Assembly: GCA_035634255.1 (NCBI GenBank)
Contig: DASQDI010000085.1
Coordinates: 3,065 to 67,064 of the forward strand
DNA from: DATLMR01 sp035634255
Lineage (GTDB): Bacteria; Acidobacteriota; Blastocatellia; UBA7656
Length of the DNA: 64,000 bases
Direction: 5' to 3'
Shown here: one piece after another, positions 53,579 to 62,425 of the stretch
Layout of the letters: every line of letters begins with the position of its first letter
Position numbering within the stretch: the stretch's first letter is position 1
Notes under the pieces: generated by a model
What the model was told of the DNA's origin: nothing
What the model saw: the letters and a program-made list of their open reading frames with translations, nothing else
The model's database searches: none
Translations under genes and position numbers: made by a program

Positions 53579-54640
53579 TTAAAGACCGAGAATATTCTGC
53601 AAGCGGCGCGTCACGTCTTCCACACGATCAGCGGCCTTGCCGTAGTCAAGAGTCATCGGCTTGAAGGAATTGATCGGAGGAATACTCTTCGGCGCTTCGA
53701 CCCCCTGATGCAGGGGTATCTGCACGGCTTCCGACTGAGCGAGCAGTCGTTCAACCTCAGTCGATAGCAGATAATCTATCAGCCTCTTGCCTGCTTCTTG
53801 ATGTGGGGCGCCCGCGATGAGCGAAATCATGTTAGGCATGACGGGAACGCCCACTCCGTTACTGTCAGGTAAAATCATAGCTACCGGCTGCTTATCTTCG
53901 AGAGCTACGTTTACATCGTCGGTATCCGTAAGCCCGACCTTGACCTCACCGCGAGCCACCATATCGCGCACGACTGAATTGCCGGGCACAATCTTCACGT
54001 CATTCGCCTTCAGTTTTCTAAAGAACTCATCTGCTTTATCGTCGCCCAACTCCGTATACAGCGCAGCCACATGAAAGGAAGTGGAACCGAAACGCGGATC
54101 GGCGATGGCCACCTGGCCTTTCCACTTCGGATCAGTCAGATCAAGGACAGATTTCGGCGCTTCTTCAGTCTTCACCAGATTGGTATTGTAGACGATTACA
54201 CGCATGCGAGCCGAGAAGCCTGTCCAATAGGCTTCGACATCTTTGAATGTATCCGGTATGCCTTCAGCGCTCGGCGATTTATAAGGCGCGAGCACGCCCC
54301 TGCTTTTCAGGACTAAAGTTCGCACCGGCTCATTCGACCAGAAAACATCAGCCTGTGGGTTGTTTTTTTCAGCAAGCAGACGGTTAGCTAAACCGGTGCT
54401 TTTGGTTTCCTCAGAATCATAGACCGCGTTTACCTTCACGCCTGTCTTTTGCTCGTAGGCTTGCAATATCGGCTCGGAGAAGACGCGATCAGTCGAAACG
54501 TAGACCGTGACCTCGTCGGCTGCCTGCCCAATATTGCTGTTGCGAGCCGTGCCCTGCTGCGAGCCCGCACAGGCGGCAAGCAGCAGCGCAATGATCAGCC
54601 CGACAACTATCTTTGTCTCACTGTTTGCTTTGCGGGTCAT
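53579..54640 (-). CDS. Fe(III)-type ABC transporter substrate-binding lipoprotein
   Basis: A 353-residue lipoprotein (lipobox L-L-A-A-C, about 20-24). The mature part begins E-V-T-V-Y-V-S-T-D-R-V-F-S-E-P-I-L and contains A-D-V-F-W-S-N-E-P, V-I-V-Y-N-T-N-L and a C-terminal L-I-D-Y-L-L-S-T-E-V-E, all typical of the FbpA/AfuA cluster of binding proteins. Its start overlaps the stop of the upstream DUF1259 gene by 4 bases. The substrate is iron by family resemblance; 2-aminoethylphosphonate-type proteins are an alternative. Confidence 0.85.
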   Translation of the reverse strand: MTRKANSETKIVVGLIIALLLAACAGSQQGTARNSNIGQAADEVTVYVSTDRVFSEPILQAYEQKTGVKVNAVYDSEETKSTGLANRLLAEKNNPQADVFWSNEPVRTLVLKSRGVLAPYKSPSAEGIPDTFKDVEAYWTGFSARMRVIVYNTNLVKTEEAPKSVLDLTDPKWKGQVAIADPRFGSTSFHVAALYTELGDDKADEFFRKLKANDVKIVPGNSVVRDMVARGEVKVGLTDTDDVNVALEDKQPVAMILPDSNGVGVPVMPNMISLIAGAPHQEAGKRLIDYLLSTEVERLLAQSEAVQIPLHQGVEAPKSIPPINSFKPMTLDYGKAADRVEDVTRRLQNILGL

Positions 54641-55626
54641 CTCACCTCGCCTTTAGCCGAGTTGGTCTTATCGAGCGCAGCCTTTAACCCTCGCGCAAGT
54701 TTTACCGCGTCATCATTGGCCCAGAAGTGCATGAAGAACAAGCGCGGCTCCTCAGAGAGCATGTGAGAGTGCAGAGCTGTGACTTCAATACCGTTCTCTC
54801 GCAATGCGCGAATCACGGGATTAACTTCGCTTGCTGTCATTACGAAATCGCCGGTGATCGCCGCTTTGCCTCCGCCTGTCGGCTGGAAGTTTATGGCAGT
54901 CGCTAGGCCCATTGAAGGCGGAATATCCATACCGTGCTCCGTGATCTTTTCCGCGCGAGGGACGCCGAATTGATAGGTTCCTCCGTTTGCTTTACCGGCG
55001 AAACCGATGATCTGATCCAGTTGTTTTGTGTCTATACCCAGGTCCTGGGGCTGTGCTGCTCCAGCCGGTGCGCTGAGGGGAGTCTTGGTCAGGGCAAGCG
55101 CTGCGCGGATACTCTGAGCTATCTTGACCGGATCGCCATGCGCGCTGATATGCATGTACATAATGCGCGGAGACTCGTCGAGCACATGGTTGTGCAGCGC
55201 TGATTGCTCAACGCCACTTTGTTGCAGCTTCAACATGACCGGGTTTATTTCGTCTTCCAGCAGGACGAGATCACCCATCACCATCGCTTGATCGCCCATC
55301 TTCTTGAAGGCCACCCAGGAGCCTAGAGCGAGCGCGGGCTTGATCTGCACACCTCTTGCAGTCACCTTTAAATCACTTCTGGGGAAGCTGAATTTGAAGA
55401 CATCGCCCGGCTGTATCGCTCCCGCTTTACCAATCGCCTGTTCAACTGCTTTCCACTCGGCGGGCGTGGGCGATTGCTGTCCTGTGATTTCGTATGAAGC
55501 GCCAGTCAATAGTAGTGTCAGCACCGATGTTAAAAGCAACTGTGCTGTCTTTGGTAATGACCGGCTCAGAATGCGCTGAATAAAGCTGTAAGGGTTAAAT
55601 TCCATTTGATGAGATTGCTGTTTCAT
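54637..55626 (-). CDS. DUF1259 (LppY/LpqO) protein with two tandem domains
   Basis: A 329-residue exported protein with AAAGGAG before ATG. After a signal peptide (about 25-45) it carries two homologous units of about 125-130 residues: first A-M-V-M-G-D-L-V-L-L-E-D-E-I-N-P-V-M-x-x-L-Q-Q-S-G and A-L-H-N-H-V-L-D-E-S-P-R-I-M-Y-M-H; second I-T-G-D-F-V-M-T-A-S-E-V-N-P-V-I-R-A-L and A-L-H-S-H-M-L-S-E-E-P-R-L-F-F-M-H. Conserved His and Glu in both copies suggest metal or ligand binding. It is inside the chromate/iron operon. The function of this family is not established. Confidence 0.85.
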   Translation of the reverse strand: MKQQSHQMEFNPYSFIQRILSRSLPKTAQLLLTSVLTLLLTGASYEITGQQSPTPAEWKAVEQAIGKAGAIQPGDVFKFSFPRSDLKVTARGVQIKPALALGSWVAFKKMGDQAMVMGDLVLLEDEINPVMLKLQQSGVEQSALHNHVLDESPRIMYMHISAHGDPVKIAQSIRAALALTKTPLSAPAGAAQPQDLGIDTKQLDQIIGFAGKANGGTYQFGVPRAEKITEHGMDIPPSMGLATAINFQPTGGGKAAITGDFVMTASEVNPVIRALRENGIEVTALHSHMLSEEPRLFFMHFWANDDAVKLARGLKAALDKTNSAKGEVR

Positions 55627-55733
55627 TGCCCCATTCTCCTTTTTCGTTCAATTTTACCGCCAGCGAGAAACACAAGAATGATATTTAGTGCTTTCATATA
55701 ATGACATCCTCAAAATATCCTGCGCGATCCTCT

Positions 55734-56468
55734 TTAACGCGCAACAACCCGGAGGTCGTCAAAATGGGTTATCGAGTCCGCTTTCGTCCAGAGCCCAATC
55801 TTTCCCGCGTCTTTGAACGTGTCGTCCTCCACTTCATAAAGCGGCCTGTCGTTGAGGTAGACTTCAAAGAGGTTCCCTTTCGCTGTGACCTTCAGGATGC
55901 TCCACTGTGAAGAGGGCACTTCGGCCTTCTTCCCATAAGTGCGTCCTTCACCTTTCACAGGAAGATCGGTCCGCTTTCCATTCTCTACTTTATAAAGTAC
56001 TACATTATTCTCAAGCGCGTTGGCGCGCACTATGTAGTAGTTATTCGCGTCCTTGAGTCGAAAGACCAGACCCGCCGCCTGATCCACTTTGCCGGAGATC
56101 GGCTTGAACCTTACGCTCAACTCAAGATCCTTGAAAATTCCATCGTCAGCGATGGCGAGCGGGAAGCGAGAGCTGGTGCTATCTGAAGAAACTTGAGCGA
56201 GCACATTAGGCTGCGAAGGGGCGCTCGGGTCCGCCTTGACCTGCCATTCCCCTGCCGCTCCTCCTCCTGTCAGCGCGCCGTGAAATCTTTCCGGCATCCG
56301 ATCTACGGCGTCATTATCGAAATTGTAGATAAACTCTTTGCCAGCCGGTTGCAGAGGCGCTGGTGACTCAGGTGCAGCTTGGGGCTTTGACTGAGCGCAT
56401 CCCGCAATAACAAGAGATGTAAAGAGCATGACTCCCAACGCTATTCTGAATTTATGTTCAACTCGCAT
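55734..56468 (-). CDS. Lipoprotein with LamG/DUF1080-like beta-sandwich
   Basis: About 244 residues from ATG 56468, which has GGAGGAGAG upstream and overlaps the stop of the MFS gene by 11 bases; the upstream part of the frame (to 56654) lies inside the MFS gene. Lipobox V-I-A-G-C (about 20-24). The mature region is a beta-sandwich with G-L-V-F-R-L-K-D-A-N-N-Y-Y-I-V-R-A-N-A-L-E-N-N-V-V-L-Y and L-Y-E-V-E-D-D-T-F, resembling concanavalin-like or 3-keto-disaccharide-hydrolase (DUF1080) proteins. Likely glycan- or ligand-binding at the envelope. Confidence 0.75.
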   Translation of the reverse strand: MRVEHKFRIALGVMLFTSLVIAGCAQSKPQAAPESPAPLQPAGKEFIYNFDNDAVDRMPERFHGALTGGGAAGEWQVKADPSAPSQPNVLAQVSSDSTSSRFPLAIADDGIFKDLELSVRFKPISGKVDQAAGLVFRLKDANNYYIVRANALENNVVLYKVENGKRTDLPVKGEGRTYGKKAEVPSSQWSILKVTAKGNLFEVYLNDRPLYEVEDDTFKDAGKIGLWTKADSITHFDDLRVVAR

Positions 56469-57681
56469 ATCTCTCCTCCACTGTTGCTGCGAAGACGATA
56501 GTACCGATAATGCCGATGACTCCCGCTGTGATGAACGGCGTTTGCGGCGCGATTTCCCAAAGCAGACCGCCGATGGCGGCTGCCGGTGTGATAGAGAGGC
56601 TTCGCACGAGGTAATAAAGCCCCACGGAGCGAGCCCGCAAGTTGGGCTCAGCAAAGTCTACTATCATGGCTTTCCGCGAAGGCTCGCCGATCTCTCGTAA
56701 CCCTCCAATGATAAAGGCTACAACCAACGACGCGAAGCCGGAAGCAAATGCCACCGCGACGGGAAAGAGCGCGAAGCAAGCGAAGGTGGCTATTACGAAC
56801 GGCTTGCGCCCGACGCGGTCAGCTATCCTTCCCGCCGGGATATAAACAATTATGGACGCTATGATCTGTATGGCAACCAGAACGCTATACTGCGCGATGC
56901 TTATGCCGAGCACGTTAGTCACATAGAGGACGACGAATATATCCGCCATACCTTCGCATGCTCGGATGATGATATCGGAGATGAGCAACCGCTTGAGGGC
57001 CGCGTGAAAGGATTGCCACACGCCCCGTATATTCACGGTATCGCGCGCGGCAACCGGCACGTTGACGGCAAGCACGATGACCGCCGTGAGCGCTGCGAGC
57101 GCCAGGGTTATGGCAAGGCCCGTGCGCATGCCCGCCTGAATACCTACGCCCGCGATTAAGGCCCCGCCGATCAGCGGCGAGACGACCATCGGCACCCGCT
57201 TCAACATGGACTGGAGCGTGAAACCCATCGCGCGGCGGCCCTTCGGGAGCGCATCGCCAATGACTGCGAAGATGGCGGGGGAGGCCATGCTGTGCCAGGC
57301 CATCGCGAATGCAAGCCCTATGAATATGAAAGGCCACGAAGGGCTGAGCATATAGATGAGGTATCCTGCTGAAGCAACCGCGATGAAAATAAGAAACGCA
57401 TGGCGGCGTCCGAAGCGATCCGCGAGCCACCCGCCCGGATATTGATAGAGCGCGTCGAAGAAATCTTCCGCAGTCCCGAATAAACCGATCACGCCGGGGC
57501 CAGCGCCGAGCGACTCCATATATTTTGGAAGGAATTTCTTCCAAAGCTCCTCGCCCATTCCAAGAAGCAAGACCGCCATCGAAGCGGCAGCCACGTTGCG
57601 CTCAAGACCCAAAAAGTCAGCAACTCGCCCTCGCCATGTCGCGGCATCCCCCAGTGATTCTTGTTTGTCTCTCGCTACCAA
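56458..57681 (-). CDS. Major facilitator superfamily transporter
   Basis: A 407-residue membrane protein with twelve predicted membrane segments in two bundles of six. The signature loop between TM2 and TM3 reads G-W-L-A-D-R-F-G-R-R-H (about 80-90), and its counterpart in the second half is I-A-D-R-V-G-R-K-P. Substrate not deduced. It lies 40 bases downstream of the ornithine-cyclodeaminase-like gene in the long operon. Confidence 0.9.
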   Translation of the reverse strand: MVARDKQESLGDAATWRGRVADFLGLERNVAAASMAVLLLGMGEELWKKFLPKYMESLGAGPGVIGLFGTAEDFFDALYQYPGGWLADRFGRRHAFLIFIAVASAGYLIYMLSPSWPFIFIGLAFAMAWHSMASPAIFAVIGDALPKGRRAMGFTLQSMLKRVPMVVSPLIGGALIAGVGIQAGMRTGLAITLALAALTAVIVLAVNVPVAARDTVNIRGVWQSFHAALKRLLISDIIIRACEGMADIFVVLYVTNVLGISIAQYSVLVAIQIIASIIVYIPAGRIADRVGRKPFVIATFACFALFPVAVAFASGFASLVVAFIIGGLREIGEPSRKAMIVDFAEPNLRARSVGLYYLVRSLSITPAAAIGGLLWEIAPQTPFITAGVIGIIGTIVFAATVEERYAS

Positions 57682-57721
57682 CCTCTACCTCAATTGCAGG
57701 ACAGGGCATGTCTAGTTCAAA

Positions 57722-58717
57722 TCATTCTCCCAGATTTAACACGACGCCCATTCCTGCTCTCATAGCTCTCTCATAGACAATCGCCGCCGCCGCCACGTCC
57801 TGCAATGCTGTCCCCGTGCTATCGAATATGATTATTTCGTCATCCGATGTGCGGCCTGCTTTCTTGCCTGCGATTACGTCGCCGAGTTCTGCGTACACAT
57901 TCGATTTTGTAATCAATCTTTGCTCAAGCGCGTGATGAAGTTCCCCAATGGTCGCGCACTGTTCCAGTAAATCTACGACAACTTTGTTTGATGCCATGAG
58001 CGCAGGGTCTAGCTCTTGCTTCTCTTCGTTATCAGCTCCGACGGCAGCGATGAATGTACCCGGCGATACGTATTCGCGTTTTAGAAAGTACCGTTTTGAC
58101 GGCGTGCAGGTGACGCAAATGTCGCTCTCTTTTACGGCTTTCGCCGGGTCACTCACAGCTCTCACTTCGATACCTGTCTCTTTTGAAAGTTCCTCTGCGA
58201 ACCGCCTCGCGCAGCCTTCATCAATATCAAAGGCGTAAGCGCGCGTGAGTGGTCGTACATGCGCTAGAGCCTTAAGCGAGATTCGCCCCTGATTGCCGCA
58301 GCCGCAGATAGTCGCAACTTTCGCGTCAAGCCGGGCAAGATACTTTGCCGCCACGCCCGTCGCCGCCCCCGTTCGGATGATCGTAATCTCCATAGAATCC
58401 ATCAGAGCCAGAGGGTATCCGTTTTCCCCATCGCACAGCATGACGATCCCCTGGATGAGAGGCAGCGCGAATCGATTGGGGTTTTGAGGGAAGTTGGCAT
58501 TCAACTTCGCGGCGAAGTATGACCTATCAAGCTCAAGTAGTCCGGCCTTAATGTGAAAGCCTCCGTCTCGTGCGTGTGTTCCGAGCATTCCGGGCGGTTT
58601 GGTCTTGCCTTCCGCGTACAGCCTGAATGCTTGTTCGACGGCAGCGATACACTCTTCTATGCCGAGCAGTGATGCGATCTCGGAGCGCTTGAGCAGCAGT
58701 GTCCCCTCTGCTTTCAT
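57722..58717 (-). CDS. Ornithine cyclodeaminase / mu-crystallin family protein
   Basis: A 331-residue NAD(P)-dependent enzyme family. Motifs: H-I-K-A-G-L (about 52), G-A-A-T-G-V-A-A-K-Y-L-A (about 115-126), the Rossmann G-C-G-N-Q-G-R-I-S (about 137-145), and I-C-V-T-C-T-P-S-K. Family members deaminate ornithine, or reduce or dehydrogenate imino acids such as pyrroline-carboxylates. Which substrate is used is not visible. It starts 9 bases after the peptidase E gene. Confidence 0.85.
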   Translation of the reverse strand: MKAEGTLLLKRSEIASLLGIEECIAAVEQAFRLYAEGKTKPPGMLGTHARDGGFHIKAGLLELDRSYFAAKLNANFPQNPNRFALPLIQGIVMLCDGENGYPLALMDSMEITIIRTGAATGVAAKYLARLDAKVATICGCGNQGRISLKALAHVRPLTRAYAFDIDEGCARRFAEELSKETGIEVRAVSDPAKAVKESDICVTCTPSKRYFLKREYVSPGTFIAAVGADNEEKQELDPALMASNKVVVDLLEQCATIGELHHALEQRLITKSNVYAELGDVIAGKKAGRTSDDEIIIFDSTGTALQDVAAAAIVYERAMRAGMGVVLNLGE

Positions 58718-58726
58718 ACACTTCTC

Positions 58727-59458
58727 CTACACGGCGGGCGAGACTAGATAGTTGAGCTGCGCGCCGGGTTCGATTTCAACAGGCTCGTACTCTTTGCGGA
58801 ATAACCGAGCACCAGATATGCCTTTCAATTCGATGGAGCTCTCCTCGACACGCAGCATTGCGCCTTCGCGCAAGCCCACGACCGGCGTCGAGTTCTCTTC
58901 AAGGAATTGAATTATCCTCACCTCCCGTGTTTCGCCCATGTGCGTCGAATCGGGATCGGGGTCAAGGTAATGAGCGTTGATCTGGAAAGAGACTAGGCCG
59001 AGCGAATCAAAGGAAGGCGGCTGCACGATGGGCATGTCATTGGTTGTTTTGATCGTCGGGCACGCGACAATTGAGCCTGCGCTCGACCCAATATACGGCA
59101 TGCCCTCCGCCACCCTTCGCCGGATTGGGAGTAGCAGGTCGAAATCGTAGAGCGCCTTCAAAAGCCGAAAAGTATTCCCTCCGCCGATGAAGAGGGCTTC
59201 CGCATCATTGATAGCCTGCCGCATGTCCGAGACATCGTGGATTGAATCAAGGTCATAACCCATAGCATTAAATCGCTCGCGCGCCGTCCCGGCATAGGCG
59301 GCGCGATCATATAATGCAAAAGGGACGAACAGGACACGCTTAACTTCTCCCAAAAAATCGCTGATCGCGCCTTCGGCATGATCAAGGTAACCGCTGCCAT
59401 ATAGCGTCGAGTTACTGATCAACAGAAGACGCTTGTTCAGGTTATTTCCTTCAAACAT
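58727..59458 (-). CDS. pepE: Dipeptidase E (peptidase S51)
   Basis: 243 residues from ATG 59458, preceded by CGGAGG; the open frame to 59530 overlaps the chrA gene. Catalytic motifs: F-I-G-G-G-N-T-F-R-L-L (about 88-98) and Y-I-G-S-S-A-G-S-I-V-A (nucleophilic Ser, about 125), with Q-I-N-A-H-Y-L-D-P-D (catalytic His, about 160-169). It hydrolyses N-terminal aspartyl dipeptides, or acts as a cyanophycinase-like enzyme. It lies between chrA and the cyclodeaminase gene. Confidence 0.9.
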   Translation of the reverse strand: MFEGNNLNKRLLLISNSTLYGSGYLDHAEGAISDFLGEVKRVLFVPFALYDRAAYAGTARERFNAMGYDLDSIHDVSDMRQAINDAEALFIGGGNTFRLLKALYDFDLLLPIRRRVAEGMPYIGSSAGSIVACPTIKTTNDMPIVQPPSFDSLGLVSFQINAHYLDPDPDSTHMGETREVRIIQFLEENSTPVVGLREGAMLRVEESSIELKGISGARLFRKEYEPVEIEPGAQLNYLVSPAV

Positions 59459-59472
59459 TTTTCTACCTCCGT

Positions 59473-60897
59473 TCACTCGAAAAGTACTATCCGCGCAAGG
59501 CCTATGACTCCGCCCGCCAGGACAACCCACAACACATCTATTTTGAATCGGTATAGCGCGAGGAAACCCGCGACCGTCATTGCGGCGGCAAACCAGTTTG
59601 TTCCGCCCTGCAATTGCTGAGGCCAGATCACCGCCGCGCCGAATACAAGCGCGAGGTTCAAGATCACGCCCACCACGGCGGCGGTTACGCCGGAGAGCGC
59701 TGAAGTCAAATTCTTATTTCCACGTAGCACCTCGATGTAAGGCGCTCCGAGGAAGATGAATATGAAACACGGGAGAAAAGTTGTATATGTGGTGACCAGA
59801 GCCCCGGTAACGGCGCTTGCCGTCTGACCCATGCCCCCTGGATCATTCCACCCGGCCATAAAGCCGATGAACTGCAAGACCATTATGAGCGGCCCAGGCG
59901 TCGTTTCCGCCAGAGCCAATCCGTCTATAGCTTGAGAGTGAGAAATCCAGCCATAGGTCTCCACGGCTGCTTGCGTCATATAAGCCAGTACGGCGTAAGC
60001 TCCGCCGAAAGTAACAAACGCGGCCTGAGTGAAGACTCGATATTCCTGGACATGGAGACTGCCCCACCCGCGCCATGCAACGAGCGCCAGCAGCGGCAGC
60101 AGCCAGAGCACAACTCCTATTGCGAGCACCTTCACCGCGCGCATGCTCGACGGGAGAGTGTGCGCAGGAGGTAGCGCGTCGTCGTCAATCACCGTCCTTG
60201 ATTCTCTGTTTCTCAACTCACTCGCTTCGGGTGCCGATTCTTTTCCGGCTGTCTGTTTTGCCTCATCACTTTTGGCGATAAAAAGGCTCGGCCACGCTCG
60301 CGCGCCTGAAAGACCGACGACGGCAGCGGCGAGCACGATGAGCGGGAAGGGAACATGCAAGAAGTAGATGGCAATAAAAGCGGCTGCGGCTATGACAACG
60401 TGGGCTGCACTTTTGAGCGCGCGGCCTCCGATCTTTACTATTGCTTCAACGACGATGGCGACAACGACCGGCTTGAATCCGGCAACGATGCCGGCCACTG
60501 TCGGCAGATTGCCGTATGCTGCATATATGTAAGAGAGCGCCAGCAGAATGAAGATCGAAGGAATAACGAAGAAGGCTCCGGCGACTATGCCGCCGAGTGT
60601 GCGATGAAGCAGCCAGCCGATATAAATGGCGAGTTGTTGAGCCTCCGGCCCCGGCAGCAGCATGCAATAGTTAAGTGCGTGAAGAAATCGTTCTTCGCTA
60701 AGCCAGCGCCGCCGCTCAACTAGCTCGCGATGCATGATAGCAATCTGACCGGCAGGGCCGCCGAAAGATATAAAGCCCAGCTTGACCCAGAAACGAAGCG
60801 CCTCGGCAAATGGTACTCTACGCGGGCCAGGCTGAAATTCACTATCGCTAAGATCGCCTGCCTCGCTTTTTACCGCCACCCCTGGTTCGTTTTCCAT
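59473..60897 (-). CDS. chrA: Chromate transporter ChrA, long-chain type
   Basis: 474 residues from ATG 60897 (GGGAG upstream); the frame is open to 60993 inside chrB. Two homologous CHR halves: the first opens F-W-V-K-L-G-F-I-S-F-G-G-P-A-G-Q-I-A-I-M-H-R-E-L-V (about 30-54) with L-L-P-G-P-E-A-Q-Q-L-A; the second has F-V-T-F-G-G-A-Y-A-V-L-A-Y (about 325) and L-A-E-T-T-P-G-P-L-I-M-V-L-Q-F-I. The halves are linked by a polar stretch (about 210-265). ChrA proteins export chromate. The start lies 50 bases inside the end of chrB. Confidence 0.95.
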   Translation of the reverse strand: MENEPGVAVKSEAGDLSDSEFQPGPRRVPFAEALRFWVKLGFISFGGPAGQIAIMHRELVERRRWLSEERFLHALNYCMLLPGPEAQQLAIYIGWLLHRTLGGIVAGAFFVIPSIFILLALSYIYAAYGNLPTVAGIVAGFKPVVVAIVVEAIVKIGGRALKSAAHVVIAAAAFIAIYFLHVPFPLIVLAAAVVGLSGARAWPSLFIAKSDEAKQTAGKESAPEASELRNRESRTVIDDDALPPAHTLPSSMRAVKVLAIGVVLWLLPLLALVAWRGWGSLHVQEYRVFTQAAFVTFGGAYAVLAYMTQAAVETYGWISHSQAIDGLALAETTPGPLIMVLQFIGFMAGWNDPGGMGQTASAVTGALVTTYTTFLPCFIFIFLGAPYIEVLRGNKNLTSALSGVTAAVVGVILNLALVFGAAVIWPQQLQGGTNWFAAAMTVAGFLALYRFKIDVLWVVLAGGVIGLARIVLFE

Positions 60898-61903
60898 CAC
60901 CTTTTTCTCCCGCTGTCTTCTCATCTCGGCCCAACAGTTCGTATAAGCCGTCGAATATAGGGCCGGTTTGCTGGATGAGCTTACGGTCATCATTAAGGAG
61001 GTCGGCTAGTCCTCTGACGATTGTGTTGAGCCCCGCCGCTTCGAGCCGGTTGAACTTATTATCTTTGAGGTCAATGTCGTGAACGATCTCGGATAAAGCC
61101 CTGATGCCAGCATCATTGCTCAGGCCGAACTCTCTTATCATTGTCTCGAAGGTGCAATCTTCACCTCGATGCGTGAACTCAGCCCCATACATATCGAATC
61201 CGATGGCCCCATCGATTCTCTCGCCCTCCGAAACGAAGTAGAATCGAGGCCGCTTATCAATGAACCGTTTGATTAGCCAGATCGAAGCCAGACGGTCTAT
61301 GAACAGATTGCGGCGAGTGACCCACCGACGCGCCTGATATTGGCCGAGACTGAGCGCTTGGCCGTTGGAGGGGTTGGATTGTGCGAGGCGTTCTTTCCTG
61401 TTTTGCGAAGCCCTGAGAACCTTTCGGCATCGCTCATAAGCCTCTACAGCAGCCGGTCGGCCAGGAGCTTCAAAGAAGTCAATGGAAATAATCCTATCCA
61501 GCTCTTTGTGCAGCTTATCAAGCTCTGCTTCGTGAGCACTGATCCGTCCGGCGGAGAGGTGGCCGCCCTTCTTTTGCTCGCGTATAGCTCCTGTTAGCCC
61601 ATCTAACTCCGCTGTAACGAGCGCATATTCTTCATCGCGTGCGTTACGAAACAAGGTGATTATTTCCTCGTCGGTCGCGCCTTCGACCGCACCGGCACGG
61701 AATATGGTCGCCTCTCCGGCTGCCGACTCGATCTCCTGCTTGAGCCATTGAAAATCCTCATATGTTTTCTCGTTGAATGGGAGCACATATACGGAGTTCT
61801 TGATCGCGACCGAGCCCAGCTTCTGTAGCTTGCGCCAGGTTCTGACGCGCAAGTTAGTGGGCTTCGGTGGCAACTGATGGATGAGTAGAATCCAGTCTCT
61901 CAT
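60848..61903 (-). CDS. chrB: Chromate resistance protein ChrB-like
   Basis: A 351-residue soluble protein matching both ChrB domains: the N-terminal part (M-R-D-W-I-L-L-I-H-Q-L-P-P-K-P-T-N-L-R-V-R-T-W-R) and the C-terminal domain with R-W-V-T-R-R-N-L-F-I-D-R-L-A-S-I-W-L-I-K-R-F-I-D and F-D-M-Y-G-A-E-F-T-H-R-G-E-D-C-T-F-E. ChrB is known as a chromate-responsive regulator of chrA operons. It is the first gene of the long operon, so it may control all of it. The C-terminus is Lys/Arg/Gly-rich. Confidence 0.92.
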   Translation of the reverse strand: MRDWILLIHQLPPKPTNLRVRTWRKLQKLGSVAIKNSVYVLPFNEKTYEDFQWLKQEIESAAGEATIFRAGAVEGATDEEIITLFRNARDEEYALVTAELDGLTGAIREQKKGGHLSAGRISAHEAELDKLHKELDRIISIDFFEAPGRPAAVEAYERCRKVLRASQNRKERLAQSNPSNGQALSLGQYQARRWVTRRNLFIDRLASIWLIKRFIDKRPRFYFVSEGERIDGAIGFDMYGAEFTHRGEDCTFETMIREFGLSNDAGIRALSEIVHDIDLKDNKFNRLEAAGLNTIVRGLADLLNDDRKLIQQTGPIFDGLYELLGRDEKTAGEKGDGKRTRGGGKKRGRRS

Positions 61904-61924
61904 AAGTTCTTCACACTTGCTAAT

Positions 61925-61956
61925 GTAACAAGGTATGTATAGTAACGAGTGTTAAC
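61925..61956 (-). promoter_or_regulatory. Possible operator upstream of chrB
   Basis: GTAAC at 61925-61929 and 61942-61946, plus palindrome GTTAAC at 61951-61956, lie 22-53 bases before the chrB ATG. The repeats sit where a regulator could act on the whole operon. No clean -35/-10 pair was found. Confidence 0.25.
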
Positions 61957-61999
61957 TTATAAGCGCAAGCGCCTTAGCTTCATATTGTAAAATGGTGGG

Positions 62000-62419
62000 A
62001 TCTTAAATTACGGCCTGTTACAGCGCCGCGCCTTGGGGCTGCGCGGGCTGGTAGCGACGATGACCTTAGAAGGAGCCGTCGATACGCTAGCCTTCGATGC
62101 CTATCTCAATGAAGTGCTTGCCGCGAAGCTCCGACGGGGCGACGTTGTGATACTCGACAACTTGAACGTGCACAAAGCTAGTCAGGTAGAACAGGTCGCA
62201 ACGAGGCGAGGGGCGCGAGTGATATGGCTAGCGCCGTATTCACCTGACTATTCGCCGATAGAGCCGTGCTGGTCAAAGATCAAGCAATTGCTGAGGGCTG
62301 CCAAAGCTCGAACGCGAGAAGAACTGGAAACGGCACTGATAAGAGCGATGAACCAGGTCTCAAACTCTGACATTCGCGGCTGGTTTAATCGCTGCGGGTA
62401 CTCAGTCGCATCCGGCTGA
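62000..62419 (+). mobile_element. IS630-type transposase, 3' fragment
   Basis: The frame encodes the C-terminal DDE half of an IS630/Tc1-like transposase: V-I-L-D-N-L-N-V-H-K-A (catalytic Asp, about 125 bases after the first usable codon), then L-A-P-Y-S-P-D-Y-S-P-I-E-P-C-W-S-K-I-K (the catalytic E/W region). The N-terminal DNA-binding half is missing; the frame dies out upstream of about 62000 and there is no start with a ribosome site. No terminal inverted repeats are recognised. It is a truncated remnant. Confidence 0.85.
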
Positions 62420-62425
62420 ATACTG

